Shown here: in pieces, positions 43,390 through 52,387 of the stretch | Numbering within the stretch: position 1 is the stretch's first letter | How the letters are laid out: each line of letters starts with the position of its first letter | DNA from: Paenibacillus sp. FJAT-26967 | Lineage (GTDB): Bacteria; Bacillota; Bacilli; Paenibacillales; NBRC-103111 | DNA: 64,000 bases | Reading direction: 5' to 3' | NCBI RefSeq assembly: GCF_001541095.1 | Contig: NZ_LMXH01000001.1 | Location: forward strand, 1,824,842-1,888,841 | Position numbers and translations under genes: made by a program | Notes under the pieces: generated by a model | The model's database searches: none | Told to the model about the DNA's origin: nothing | What the model saw: the letters and a program-made list of their open reading frames with translations, nothing else

Positions 43390-44523
43390 TTATTCAACAA
43401 CTCCGGTGCGCAGCAGCTCTGCTTTTACTTGAACATTGAATTTGGCCGAGGGAAAACGATCGTGCCATTCCTCTTTAGTGAAAGAAGAACCTCTGACAGT
43501 TTGAAGATAAATTTCCCCGAATCCGATCGGATCTGCTTTAAGCTCGGTGATTTTCTTGAGGACATGTTCGGTTTTTTTCTTGAACTTTTGTACAATTAAT
43601 TTCTCAAGAGTTTCGATGACTTGAGGCTCGGACAAACGAATTCCGGCTGTGATCTCCTCCAATACAAATTTAAAATCGAGCTTCACCTCATAAATCAAAT
43701 TTTCCGGATCAACCAGTTTAATCTTGGGTTTATTCTCTAGAAGCCGAACTACGGTATGGATTTCCTCTTTAGTCGTTTCCTCTTTCTTCTTATAGTGGGG
43801 ACTAAGTTCTTCGCTGCTCAGCCCAAATTCGAATAAACCCGTCTTAAAATGGTCCCGGACCAATTTGAGGAAAGAAGAATCGATGCTGGGCAGGATTCCA
43901 GCCAGTTTGTCCGATCGGAAGACAGCAATTTCATCCATGACAATGGATTCGCCATCTCGCACTACGACAGGTAGGAGCGGATCTTTTCCGGGCGAATAAT
44001 AGTCCCTGAGGAACTCATGAAGCGTAGAAGAGATCACCTGTCCCTCCCGGACATTTTGCTTGATGGTATCATACAGATAGATCCCGATATTTCCGATATC
44101 TTTGTACGAATATTGAAGCAGGTCTGCTGTTTTTTTGCGGCTTATTCCCAGGAATATTTTGGTGCCGATAGAAGGGTCGCGGGATAACGAATCCACCAGG
44201 TTGATAATCCCGTTCTCGGCAACGGCGTCTTCGTAGAGGGCAACGCGCAGCTGGCCGAGCAATAATTTCTTGGATGCTTTACGGTTCTGGTCTTCTCTTA
44301 GTTTCTTGCTGGTGTAGGCGTTGTTAGAGAGAACGGTAACTTTACTGGGAACATCTTTGTCAAGCTTGTAGATGACTGAGGTACCCTCAATCGTTCCCTT
44401 TGCTCCCTGATCGTACCCGAGTGCGACAATAAGACCCAGGCTCTCAAACACGCTGGGGGTTACACAGCCGGTCAGCAGGCAGACAGCCGAAATAAATGGG
44501 ATGGCCCATCGCAAATGTTTCAT
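43390..44523 (-). CDS. Ger(x)C-family spore germination lipoprotein
   Basis: 377 residues with signal MKHLRWAIPFISAVCLL and lipobox LTGC. Typical GerC features: FESLGLIVALGYDQGAKG near the N-terminus, ASKKLLLGQLRVALYEDAVA, and the C-terminal domain ending KFNVQVKAELLRTGVV. GerC subunits are lipid-anchored in the spore inner membrane and are needed for nutrient-receptor function. Its ATG overlaps the gerB stop (ATGA). Third gene of the receptor operon. Confidence 0.93.
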   Translation of the reverse strand: MKHLRWAIPFISAVCLLTGCVTPSVFESLGLIVALGYDQGAKGTIEGTSVIYKLDKDVPSKVTVLSNNAYTSKKLREDQNRKASKKLLLGQLRVALYEDAVAENGIINLVDSLSRDPSIGTKIFLGISRKKTADLLQYSYKDIGNIGIYLYDTIKQNVREGQVISSTLHEFLRDYYSPGKDPLLPVVVRDGESIVMDEIAVFRSDKLAGILPSIDSSFLKLVRDHFKTGLFEFGLSSEELSPHYKKKEETTKEEIHTVVRLLENKPKIKLVDPENLIYEVKLDFKFVLEEITAGIRLSEPQVIETLEKLIVQKFKKKTEHVLKKITELKADPIGFGEIYLQTVRGSSFTKEEWHDRFPSAKFNVQVKAELLRTGVVE

Positions 44524-45632
44524 GTCAGCCTCCGTTTTCCCGGACGGGTTAGCGCTCTTTTTACGGTCAGAATCAAGCAGATGATCAAGGGGTACAAAAA
44601 GGACATAATCACACTGAAACGGCCTGAAAAGCTGTTCAGTCTTTCAACTTCAAGGTGACTGGTAAATAAGACGCTGCTGATAAACAAAGCGGCTGCGATC
44701 CACACTGGTGCTTGTCTTTCCTTGATCCGGATAATTTTGCTGAGTCCGCGGCTTGCAGACCAGACGTAAAGCATCGTGTTAGGCAAAATAGCGATCAGGT
44801 ACAGGGAAACCGTAATATATTCCACCCGCTCGAAAATAGGAAATTCGACGATTTTGAGAAGTGTCAGGGTAGGCCAAATGGTATGAATCAATTGTTCCCC
44901 GCTGAAATAAACGAGAGTCGTAACGATGAAGATCAAATAAGTCAGCGTCGTAAAGGCAATAGCCAGGTGAGAATACTTGGCCGCTTTTGCTTTATTACTG
45001 ACAAAAGGATAGACGAACATAAGGAGTTCAAAGCCGACGATGGTAAAGGACATGGAGAAGGCTCCTTTTATCATATCGGACAACGGGTGTTCCATTACGG
45101 GAAGCAAATACCCCCAATTTGCATATTTAATCGGATAGTAGAACAGGACAACTTCGCTTGTAATTGTAATGACGCTTATCAAACCGACGCCAATTATAAC
45201 CCGGAGGCCTCCCAGAATACCGTACAGCATCAGAGCTAATACAACGAGACTAAGAAACCAGGTCGGCATATCCGGGAACATCCAAGTTTGGACAATCTGG
45301 ATATAATTTCGCAGAATGGTCAACGCGATCGTCATTAAATAGAGGATGTAGACCGTGGAACAAAGAGCACCCGCAAACTTGCCGAATGCACCTTGATGAA
45401 GGTCATATAGATCCATGTCAGGGTTTTTCCCGAGGAAGAAAAGCAAGGCCGCTACTACGATATGGGCAGCCAGGCCTGCTATAATAACCGCTATCCAGGA
45501 GTCCTGCTCCACGATTTTGTACAGATTACGCTGAAAACTGGCACCGCCGACACCGATCTGCGCAGTGGATATTATGAAGAACAGTAAGTAGGCTCGAAAA
45601 GAAAACATACGGGTTACTGGAGATTTCTGCAT
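44520..45632 (-). CDS. GerB-family germinant receptor permease subunit
   Basis: 370 residues from the ATG at 45632 (AGGTG upstream); an earlier ATG at 45704 lies inside the gerA end. Ten membrane helices of the amino acid-polyamine-organocation fold. Motifs TAQIGVGGASFQRNLYKIV and FTIVGFELLMFVYPFVSNK are typical for GerB subunits, which bind the germinant. Ten bases separate it from gerA. The nutrient specificity cannot be read from sequence. Confidence 0.93.
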   Translation of the reverse strand: MQKSPVTRMFSFRAYLLFFIISTAQIGVGGASFQRNLYKIVEQDSWIAVIIAGLAAHIVVAALLFFLGKNPDMDLYDLHQGAFGKFAGALCSTVYILYLMTIALTILRNYIQIVQTWMFPDMPTWFLSLVVLALMLYGILGGLRVIIGVGLISVITITSEVVLFYYPIKYANWGYLLPVMEHPLSDMIKGAFSMSFTIVGFELLMFVYPFVSNKAKAAKYSHLAIAFTTLTYLIFIVTTLVYFSGEQLIHTIWPTLTLLKIVEFPIFERVEYITVSLYLIAILPNTMLYVWSASRGLSKIIRIKERQAPVWIAAALFISSVLFTSHLEVERLNSFSGRFSVIMSFLYPLIICLILTVKRALTRPGKRRLT

Positions 45633-45642
45633 CTGTATGCAC

Positions 45643-47136
45643 CTATTTTTCTTCTTGAAATTGTTCGAAAATATCTGCTTTTTGGGTGGAATCAGAAGAA
45701 GCACTAGTCTTTTTCGCGGATGTACCCGACAAGACAGACACGATTTTGTTCATAAAATCAGGCAGCGGCGGGCGGATAAAAAGCGCTACAACCTGAGGGA
45801 TATTCAGCGGATAGATCGGTTTGAGATAAGGGGCTCCCAGTGAGGTCAATCTCAGCAGATGGATTATCAGGAAAGAAAGACCGATGACGATCCCTACTCC
45901 GCCCCAGCACCCTGCTATGAAAATCATGGGAAAACGGAGAATCCGAATGGCGGATCCCATCATGAAACCGGGAGATGTGTAGGAAGCCAGCGCCCCCAAA
46001 GCTACGATCATAATAAGGAGATTACTCGTAAATCCCGCTTGAACGGCAGCTTGACCGACAACGATACCCCCCACGATACCCATGGTTTGTCCGACCTTGG
46101 TAGGGAGTCTTGCGCCTGCCTCCCGCAGCAATTCGATGATAATTTCCAGCAGAAGGGCCTCGAATAGAGGGGGGAAAGGGACCTTGGCTCTGGAGCTTGC
46201 CAGTGAATCAAGAAGAGCCGAAGGAATCATCTCGTAGTGATACGTTAAAGCCGCCACATAGAATGGAGTCAGCAGTAAAGAGAAGAAGACCGCTATCATT
46301 CTGAGAGTAAAGACAAAAGCGGACATTTGCCAGCGCAAGTACCTGTCTTCTTCGCTTTTAAAACAATCCAGAAATGTGGTAGGACCGACAATAACCCTTG
46401 AACTGCCGCCTACCAGAATGACGATTTTGCCTTCGAGTAAGGAAGCTGCCGCACGATCCGGCCGTTCGGTTAAGAAATAGAGAGGGAAAATACTTCCCTT
46501 GGTATCCTCGATAAATTGGGATAGAATAGCGGAATCCAGAACACCGTCCATTTGAAAGTCTGCCAGTCTTTGATGCACCAGCTTCCGGGCGCTTTCATTG
46601 TTCGTATCCTCGACATAGCACATCAGAATTCTAGATTTGGTTTTACTCCCGATCGTAAAGGATTCGCTCCTGAAATGAGGATCATTCAGATAGCTCCGGA
46701 TTAGGGCGATATTCTGATCGATAGACTCCGCAAAGCCGACCTGCGGTCCGAAAATCTGACTTTCATTCTCCGAAGCGCTTAAGGAGCGGCTGGGTATGTG
46801 CTCTGCGTTAACGACTATGCCGGTGGAACACGCGGAGCTGCCTACGTAAATCCATCCGCTGAGGAGCAGAGTGAGGATTTCATTCCAGTCATGGCTTTCG
46901 AGGGCATTTCCGACTGGCAGATAAGTCATCAATTGCTGGGAGCTCATGCCGCCGCCAATCTCAAGAAGCGGGTGCAGAACATCCCGGTGCAGGGTATTTT
47001 TATCGATTAGCTGCTCCACAAAGAACAGCTCATAGGTTTCCCCGGGAATCCCGACCGTTTTCCGTTGGATCTGGCTGGTACTCAGGGAGCAGTAGGCAGC
47101 AAACTCTTCATAATTACGGATCACGTATGACTGCAT
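45643..47136 (-). CDS. GerA-family germinant receptor subunit
   Basis: 497 residues. The soluble N-terminal half (about 1-250) includes the family segments FTIGSKTKSRILMCYVEDT, PLYFLTERPDRAAASLLEGK and IVILVGGSSRVIVGPTTFLD. Four or five helices follow (LRMIAVFFSLLLTPFYVAAL, YEMIPSALL ... PFPPLFEALLLEIIIELLREAG). The cytoplasmic tail is polar. With GerB and GerC it forms the nutrient receptor of the spore inner membrane. AGGAGGG precedes the ATG; a sigma-G-like -10 is at 47180. Confidence 0.94.
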   Translation of the reverse strand: MQSYVIRNYEEFAAYCSLSTSQIQRKTVGIPGETYELFFVEQLIDKNTLHRDVLHPLLEIGGGMSSQQLMTYLPVGNALESHDWNEILTLLLSGWIYVGSSACSTGIVVNAEHIPSRSLSASENESQIFGPQVGFAESIDQNIALIRSYLNDPHFRSESFTIGSKTKSRILMCYVEDTNNESARKLVHQRLADFQMDGVLDSAILSQFIEDTKGSIFPLYFLTERPDRAAASLLEGKIVILVGGSSRVIVGPTTFLDCFKSEEDRYLRWQMSAFVFTLRMIAVFFSLLLTPFYVAALTYHYEMIPSALLDSLASSRAKVPFPPLFEALLLEIIIELLREAGARLPTKVGQTMGIVGGIVVGQAAVQAGFTSNLLIMIVALGALASYTSPGFMMGSAIRILRFPMIFIAGCWGGVGIVIGLSFLIIHLLRLTSLGAPYLKPIYPLNIPQVVALFIRPPLPDFMNKIVSVLSGTSAKKTSASSDSTQKADIFEQFQEEK

Positions 47137-47179
47137 GGGAGAAGGTCCCTCCTATTTAATCCGAATCAGGATCTTAGTT

Positions 47180-47186
47180 TAGTATG
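47180..47186 (-). promoter_or_regulatory. Sigma-G-like -10 element of the ger operon
   Basis: CATACTA on the minus strand equals the sigma-G -10 consensus and lies 44 bases before gerA. The -35 (around TAAGTA) is poor. Confidence 0.5.
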
Positions 47187-47329
47187 GCCTGTCATTCATC
47201 AATTTACTTACAGATGTTAGTTAAACGGGAAATGCAACTAAACCGAGTTAAATATAGGGATTAAAGCTTGAAGTTATGCTATATTTTAAGATAAAAGAAA
47301 CAGTACATGTATTGAGCGGAGGTGCCGTA

Positions 47330-48334
47330 ATGTTATCTGAATCCAGATCAGCCCCAAGCTGCTGCGGGGCCAGCCGGGCGAACTTAGGCGCGGGTGCGGG
47401 AAGTCAACCGGGAGCAGGTAAGTTAGAATCTGCAGGAACTACAGGCAGCGTGTTCGCGGATCGGTCCGTGGAGGACCCGTTGGAGGGGATGATCTTGCTG
47501 CCGGGAGGCTCCTTCCATATGGGAACAGACGACGAGGAAGGTTTTCCGGCTGATGGAGAAGGACCTGTTCACGAAGTCAGCCTGTCACCTTTCTATGTCG
47601 ATAAATACTGCGTCAGCAATGAGCAGTTTGAGCGTTTCACTGCCGCAACAGGCTATGTGACCGAAGCGGAACATTTCGGCTGGTCGTATGTATTTCAGCA
47701 CTATGTTTCCCAGGAAACAGCCGATCTGGTAGTGAATGTACCGCAGCAGACTCCTTGGTGGTACGTCGTTAACGGAGCAGACTGGAGGCACCCGGAGGGA
47801 CCGGATTCAACGATAATAGACCGGATGAATCATCCGGCCGTCCATTTGTCATGGAATGACGCGGATGCCTACTGCAAGTGGTCAGGTAAAAGGCTGCTGA
47901 CCGAAGCGGAATGGGAATATGCAGCCAGAGGAGGGCTTCATCAGAAGCGCTATCCATGGGGCGATGAACTCAAGCCGGGAGGAAGTCATCACTGCAACAT
48001 CTGGCAGGGCAAATTCCATGTCAAGGATAACGGCAGCGACGGTTACAGGGGAACAGCGCCGGTTGACGCCTACGAGCCCAACGGATATGGTCTCTATAAT
48101 GCGGCCGGAAATGTATGGGAATGGTGCTCGGACTGGTTCGATCCCGGCTACTATTCCCATAGTCCGACGCAAGATCCCGCGGGCCCCTCCGCCGGGAGCA
48201 GCCGCGTCATGCGCGGCGGCTCCTATCTCTGCCACAAATCTTACTGCAACCGTTACCGAACGGCGGCGCGCAGCAAGAATACGCCGGACAGCTCCTCCGG
48301 GAACATTGGTTTCCGCTGTGCCGCGGATGCGTAG
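47330..48334 (+). CDS. Formylglycine-generating enzyme (SUMF1/FGE family)
   Basis: 334 residues from the ATG at 47330 behind CGGAGGTG. The FGE-sulfatase fold is clear: MILLPGGSFHMGTDDEEGFP, VDKYCVSNEQFERF, HPAVHLSWNDADAYCKWSG, KRLLTEAEWEYAARGG, GNVWEWCSDWF. The active-site pair Cys301/Cys306 is present in GGSYLCHKSYCNRYR, as in true FGE, which converts a sulfatase cysteine to formylglycine. No sulfatase gene is in this window. The protein has no clear export signal. Confidence 0.92.
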   Translation: MLSESRSAPSCCGASRANLGAGAGSQPGAGKLESAGTTGSVFADRSVEDPLEGMILLPGGSFHMGTDDEEGFPADGEGPVHEVSLSPFYVDKYCVSNEQFERFTAATGYVTEAEHFGWSYVFQHYVSQETADLVVNVPQQTPWWYVVNGADWRHPEGPDSTIIDRMNHPAVHLSWNDADAYCKWSGKRLLTEAEWEYAARGGLHQKRYPWGDELKPGGSHHCNIWQGKFHVKDNGSDGYRGTAPVDAYEPNGYGLYNAAGNVWEWCSDWFDPGYYSHSPTQDPAGPSAGSSRVMRGGSYLCHKSYCNRYRTAARSKNTPDSSSGNIGFRCAADA

Positions 48335-48449
48335 AAACGCAGAATTCAGGAGAAGCGAACTAAACCGGCTACTGGGACAGGGAATTCATTCCCGCAGTTT
48401 CGGTCCTTCGCTCAAACTGATATAATAGGGATAAATCGAGGTGATCGCT

Positions 48450-48710
48450 ATGGGGAAAAAGAATAGGCAGGCCCCTTCATCCAAGCCGGTACAAGCCGAT
48501 CAGCCAGCCACTTTAAAGGACCTGCTGGACCCGGGGATTCTGGAGAAACTCAAAGCTCAGGCTGACCAGATGAAGGCGGAGGAAGCCAAGCAGCGGGAAG
48601 CGGCTCAGCAAAAAGCGGCGGAAGAGCGGAAAGCGGAGCAGAAGCGGCTGGATAATAATTTCGGGCATCTGCTGGAGAACAGCAAGCTGGATTGGCGTAA
48701 ATATAAGTAA
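48450..48710 (+). CDS. YqkE-like small Lys/Glu/Ala-rich protein (DUF3886)
   Basis: 86 residues from the ATG at 48450 with GAGGTGATC upstream. After TLKDLLDPGILEKLKAQADQ comes a long charged helix (EEAKQREAAQQKAAEERKAE) and the conserved tail NNFGHLLENSKLDWRKYK. This is the form of YqkE/DUF3886 proteins of Bacillales, whose function is unknown. A terminator follows ten bases later. Confidence 0.8.
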   Translation: MGKKNRQAPSSKPVQADQPATLKDLLDPGILEKLKAQADQMKAEEAKQREAAQQKAAEERKAEQKRLDNNFGHLLENSKLDWRKYK

Positions 48711-48720
48711 GTAATTAAGA

Positions 48721-48749
48721 AGGCAGGCTGACCGACAGCCTGTCTTTTT
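48721..48749 (+). terminator. Terminator after the YqkE-like gene
   Basis: CAGGCTG / CAGCCTG stem with T run. Confidence 0.8.
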
Positions 48750-48848
48750 GTATGGGGCTCCACATAAGCGGAGCGGCCGATTTTTTGCTTGGAAACGAGA
48801 CTTTTGGATTTTTTTTCCGTACAATACGAGCAGGGAGGTGAATAGAAC

Positions 48849-49871
48849 TTGCATTTTGTACTCCGATATGTGAATCAGATGCTCCGTTTGAGCAATGGCC
48901 TTATCGCTATTTTAACGGTAGCGTTCGTACTGTTGTGTTCCTTAATCGCTTACTGGATCGAGCCCCAGACGTTTGAGACCTGGTTTAACAGTTTGTACTG
49001 GGTGATGACGACTATGGCGACGGTCGGGTATGGGGATTATTTCATGACAACGGTACCCGGTAAAATGTTTACGATTTTCTTATACCTGTTCGGTATCGGT
49101 CTACTGAGTCTGGTCATCGGTAAAATAATCGAAGCCTTCTCAAATGTAAAACTAAGGAGGGAAACCGGTAAGGTGAACTATCGCGGCAGCAATCATATTG
49201 TGGTGATTACTTGGAACAAGAAGGCTCATTCAGCCGTCGAGGAATTAATCTCTTCCGACCCTGAACTGGAAATCGTAATTATTGATGAGAACGAGAAGCT
49301 TCCATATGATCACAAAAAGGTCCATTACATAAGCGGGGACCCGGCACTGGAGACAACGCTGGAGAAGGCGGGGCTGAGCAAGGCGAGAGCGGCGATTATA
49401 TTCGCGGATGAAAGAAGCCCGGATATTTCTCTTGTGGACGGCAAAACGCTCCTTATCGCTTCAAGCATTGAGAGGCTGGCCCCGGACGTACATACAACCG
49501 CGGAGATCATGTCCGAGAAACATATTTCCAACTTCAGATATGTAAAAGTAAATGACTTTATACTGTCTCACGATGCGGTGTCCACACTCGTTGTCCGCTC
49601 TGCGCTTAATGAAGGAACGATAGATTTGTATATGCAGCTTCTCAGCCGTCAGCACGGGGACGATCTCTATGAAGTCGGGCAGAAGCCGCAGTGGGTTACG
49701 TACCACGATGCTTTTCTGGATTTGCTGCAGCAGGGAGCTACGCTGATTGCGGACCGGAATGACCTGGGAATTAACAGGAAGCTGCAGGAGAAGATTCCCG
49801 CGGATGCCAGACTCTTCGTCGTTTGCGACCCCGTGACCTATTTGAAAATAAGCGGCAAGGAAATTCTATAG
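48849..49871 (+). CDS. Potassium channel with RCK (TrkA-N) domain
   Basis: 340 residues from the TTG at 48849 (GGGAGGTG upstream). Two membrane helices (about 17-35 and 68-90) flank a pore loop with the selectivity filter TVGYGD at 58-63. Residues 110-340 form an RCK domain (HIVVITWNKKAHSAVEEL, VIIDENEKLPYDHKKVHY, SGDPALETTLEKAG). It resembles YugO/MthK-type channels gated by ions or nucleotides; YugO carries potassium signals in Bacillus biofilms. It is followed after 44 bases by the kinase-fold gene. Confidence 0.93.
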   Translation: MHFVLRYVNQMLRLSNGLIAILTVAFVLLCSLIAYWIEPQTFETWFNSLYWVMTTMATVGYGDYFMTTVPGKMFTIFLYLFGIGLLSLVIGKIIEAFSNVKLRRETGKVNYRGSNHIVVITWNKKAHSAVEELISSDPELEIVIIDENEKLPYDHKKVHYISGDPALETTLEKAGLSKARAAIIFADERSPDISLVDGKTLLIASSIERLAPDVHTTAEIMSEKHISNFRYVKVNDFILSHDAVSTLVVRSALNEGTIDLYMQLLSRQHGDDLYEVGQKPQWVTYHDAFLDLLQQGATLIADRNDLGINRKLQEKIPADARLFVVCDPVTYLKISGKEIL

Positions 49872-49915
49872 CGGAACGCCTTTAGGGCTGTTTCTATGAA
49901 AAGGATGCGTGTTAT

Positions 49916-50839
49916 ATGAACCGACTTACGGATCTTTTACCGGATCATGTTCTTCAATGGGTGGTAAATGCTGCAGACCCTCAGGCTGACGTGGTCTCTA
50001 TCCAGAGGCTGTATGGAGGGATTTCTTCCCTGATGCATAGTATCACTTTGAATAACTCGGGGATCGAGAAAAGCTTCGTACTGCGTCAACTGACGAATAA
50101 GGAATGGCTTAGCGAGGAGCCCGATTTGGCTCTGCATGAGGCCGAGAGTCTTCGCTGGGCAGCTCAAATCCAGGTGCCGACTCCTGAAGCCATCGCGTTT
50201 GACGGGACGGGAGAAGCAAGCGGCGTACCTGCCGTTCTCATGACCCGGCTGGAAGGATCGGTCGTGCTGAGTCCGCCTGACCGTGAGCTTTGGGTCGATG
50301 GTATGGCGGAAGCGTTGGCTCTTGTTCATCGTACGGATGCCGAGGGCTTTCCCTGGGCTCACTTCAGATACAACGATCCCATGACGGTCCAAAAACCGCT
50401 GTGGTCCAGGCACCCGCACTTATGGGAGGAGGCTTTTAAGATCATAAGAGAAGCGCCTCCGGCCGTGCAGCCATGCTTTATCCACAGAGACTATCATCCC
50501 GCTAATGTATTGTGGAAAGACCATGCCGTGAGCGGGATCGTAGACTGGGTGAACGCCTGCAGGGGGCCGGCCGGAATAGATGTCGGTCACTGCAGGGTCG
50601 ACTTGGCGCAAATGTTTGGTGTTGAGACAGCCGATGCATTCCTCGGCGCATATATCTCACATGCGGGCCGCGCATTTACCTATCAGCCCTATTGGGATCT
50701 CGTTTCATTAGTGGACATTCTATTCGGTACGCCGGAAGTGTATGCCGGATGGACAGACCTCGGTATGACCGGGCTTACCAATGAGCTCATAATAGAGCGG
50801 TTGGATGACTATCTGGTAAGTTTACTAAAGCGGGTTTAA
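49916..50839 (+). CDS. APH-family small-molecule kinase
   Basis: 307 residues with the aminoglycoside phosphotransferase fold. The catalytic loop is HRDYHPANVLW (Asp192, Asn197) and the metal-binding Asp210 sits in GIVDWVNACRGPAGIDVGH. The glycine-rich loop is LYGGISSLMH. Members phosphorylate aminoglycosides, homoserine, choline or other small molecules; no substrate is suggested by the neighbours. The ATG at 49916 has only a weak ribosome site (AAAAGGATG). Confidence 0.88.
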   Translation: MNRLTDLLPDHVLQWVVNAADPQADVVSIQRLYGGISSLMHSITLNNSGIEKSFVLRQLTNKEWLSEEPDLALHEAESLRWAAQIQVPTPEAIAFDGTGEASGVPAVLMTRLEGSVVLSPPDRELWVDGMAEALALVHRTDAEGFPWAHFRYNDPMTVQKPLWSRHPHLWEEAFKIIREAPPAVQPCFIHRDYHPANVLWKDHAVSGIVDWVNACRGPAGIDVGHCRVDLAQMFGVETADAFLGAYISHAGRAFTYQPYWDLVSLVDILFGTPEVYAGWTDLGMTGLTNELIIERLDDYLVSLLKRV

Positions 50840-50888
50840 GTTAATCAATTGAACGTCTGCGTGATGAGGTACAGAATTCGAAAATCCC

Positions 50889-50920
50889 TTGACCCTGACA
50901 TTAACGGTACGGTTTATACT
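50889..50920 (+). promoter_or_regulatory. MerR-type promoter of the merR-thioredoxin pair
   Basis: TTGACC (50889-50894), a 19- or 20-bp spacer with an imperfect dyad around TTAACGGTAC, then TTATACT. The long spacer suggests control by the encoded MerR protein. Confidence 0.7.
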
Positions 50921-50952
50921 CGTGGTAACGGATTGGAAGGAGGTCTTGCGCT

Positions 50953-51324
50953 GTGAGAATCGGAGAATTATCTGCGCGCACAGGAGTCAGCATCCGCTCG
51001 CTGCGTTACTATGAACAGCAGGGTCTGCTTGCTCCTATCCGCATGGAGAACGGATATCGCGCGTATTCTCCTTTTGCGGAAGAACAGGTGTGGACCATCC
51101 GGCTCTATCTGGGTTTGGGACTAACGACGGAGCAAATCGCAGGTTTTCTGCATTGTGTGATGAAGAACGAGGAGACGTTCTGCAGCGAGGTCCTGCCGAT
51201 CTATACGCAGAAATTGACGGAGATAGACCGGCAGATCGCGGAACTCCAGCGCATTAAACTAAACCTGGAAGAGAGAATCCGTTATGTTGTTAATGAAGGA
51301 CCAAAACAGGAGGGATTGGAATGA
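50953..51324 (+). CDS. MerR-family regulator
   Basis: 123 residues from the GTG at 50953 behind GGAAGGAGG. The helix-turn-helix is RIGELSARTGVSIRSLRYYE, followed by the wing LLAPIRMENGYRAY and a dimer coiled coil (YTQKLTEIDRQIAELQRIKL). Cysteines in FLHCVMKNEETFC may act as a thiol or metal sensor. It overlaps the thioredoxin gene by ATGA. The promoter at 50889 has MerR form, so autoregulation and control of the thioredoxin are likely. Confidence 0.92.
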   Translation: MRIGELSARTGVSIRSLRYYEQQGLLAPIRMENGYRAYSPFAEEQVWTIRLYLGLGLTTEQIAGFLHCVMKNEETFCSEVLPIYTQKLTEIDRQIAELQRIKLNLEERIRYVVNEGPKQEGLE

Positions 51325-51638
51325 GTCTGGTTTCCGCAAATGATGCTACATTCAAGAACCATGTGCAAACGAAAGGCATCCTGCTGGCGAACTTTGGTTC
51401 GCCGTTCTGTCCGCCATGCAGAGCGCTGGCTCCGGTATTGGAGGAATTGCAGGAAGAATATTCGGATAGGATCGATATTCTGAAGATCAATTGCGATGAT
51501 TCACCGCAGAAGGCATCAGACTACGGAGTTATGGCAACGCCTACGGTTATCGTTTTTCATAATGGCGAGCCCGTAGAGAAGTTAGTGGGTCTGAGATCGA
51601 AGCAAGTCTACCAATCTGTAGTTAACCGTTACATGTAA
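51321..51638 (+). CDS. Thioredoxin-like protein with CPPC active site
   Basis: 105 residues with a thioredoxin fold: FGSPFCPPCRALAPVLEEL (active cysteines 30 and 33), the cis-proline loop VMATPTVIVF and the final helix. The usual WCGPC is replaced by FCPPC, which should shift the redox potential and partner choice relative to TrxA. It has no signal peptide, so it acts in the cytoplasm. It is coupled to the MerR regulator gene, suggesting a stress-inducible redox protein. Confidence 0.93.
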   Translation: MSLVSANDATFKNHVQTKGILLANFGSPFCPPCRALAPVLEELQEEYSDRIDILKINCDDSPQKASDYGVMATPTVIVFHNGEPVEKLVGLRSKQVYQSVVNRYM

Positions 51639-51682
51639 GACATCACGAAGATGTCTTGTGACTTATCCATGGATGAACTTAC

Positions 51683-51720
51683 ACACTCCTCTTGAAGCCA
51701 GCTTCAGGAGGAGTGTTTTT
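51683..51720 (+). terminator. Terminator after the thioredoxin-like gene
   Basis: ACACTCCTC / GAGGAGTGT stem with a T run. Confidence 0.85.
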
Positions 51721-51822
51721 GTTAATTCTTACGGTTGAATTAGAGAGGGCAGAGTTCTAGTTGAGCCGATATTGGGTAATGCTACATAGAAACAAATAAG
51801 CTGACAAGGTAGGTGCCTCTTT

Positions 51823-52161
51823 ATGGATAAACAACTGCAATCTGTGACGGACTGGCTGAACGAGAACACCAATAAAGCAATCCGAATTAAAAAGGAAGAG
51901 CAGGGGGATCTGGATCAGGTCGACCTCCAGCTGTCCCAGTTCGAATACCGTGAACATCAACCGGATGCAATCGATGATTATACGAATGGCAGTGCTCTGC
52001 TATTATTCGGTGAAGGCGCGGTTCTTAATGAAGGAAAGAGAGAAGCGCTGCCTGACAACACGTTCGTTATTCCTTTGGACGGGTTAAATCTGGCAGGGGT
52101 TGAGAATGAGATCGTCGTTCTTGGAACGGATAGAGCGACCTATTCTTTGATGCTGCAATAA
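51823..52161 (+). CDS. Conserved-looking small protein of unknown function
   Basis: 112 residues from the ATG at 51823; the ribosome site GGTAGGTG is moderate. The sequence is acidic, has no membrane segment, no cysteine and a beta-rich C-terminal half (GSALLLFGEGAVLNEGKREA, ENEIVVLGTDRATYSLML). No family is recognised. It stands alone between two terminators. Confidence 0.7.
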   Translation: MDKQLQSVTDWLNENTNKAIRIKKEEQGDLDQVDLQLSQFEYREHQPDAIDDYTNGSALLLFGEGAVLNEGKREALPDNTFVIPLDGLNLAGVENEIVVLGTDRATYSLMLQ

Positions 52162-52186
52162 ATCCCGTACGTTCAAGCTAATCAGA

Positions 52187-52217
52187 AGACTCTGCGCATA
52201 TGCAGGGTCTTTTTTTA
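52187..52217 (+). terminator. Terminator after the 112-residue protein gene
   Basis: AGACTCTGC / GCAGGGTCT stem with seven T residues. Confidence 0.85.
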
Positions 52218-52268
52218 TACATACAGAAGTAAGCAACACCTTCATTTCAGTAGGCGAATAAAGTTAAT

Positions 52269-52282
52269 GTAAACGCAATCTT
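52269..52282 (+). promoter_or_regulatory. Cre-like site upstream of the sugar ABC importer
   Basis: TGTAAACGCAATCT keeps the strong TGTAAACG half of the CcpA consensus but deviates at two positions in the other half. Its place 106 bases before the binding-protein start suits catabolite repression. Confidence 0.35.
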
Positions 52283-52387
52283 ATCAAATTTATACAAAAT
52301 CCTGAACCGATTAGAGGAATTTTCCTTTTACCGTAGAATAAGGAGGTAGTAATCTCCAAAACAAAGTAATCTGAAGGAGGGTTTTTT

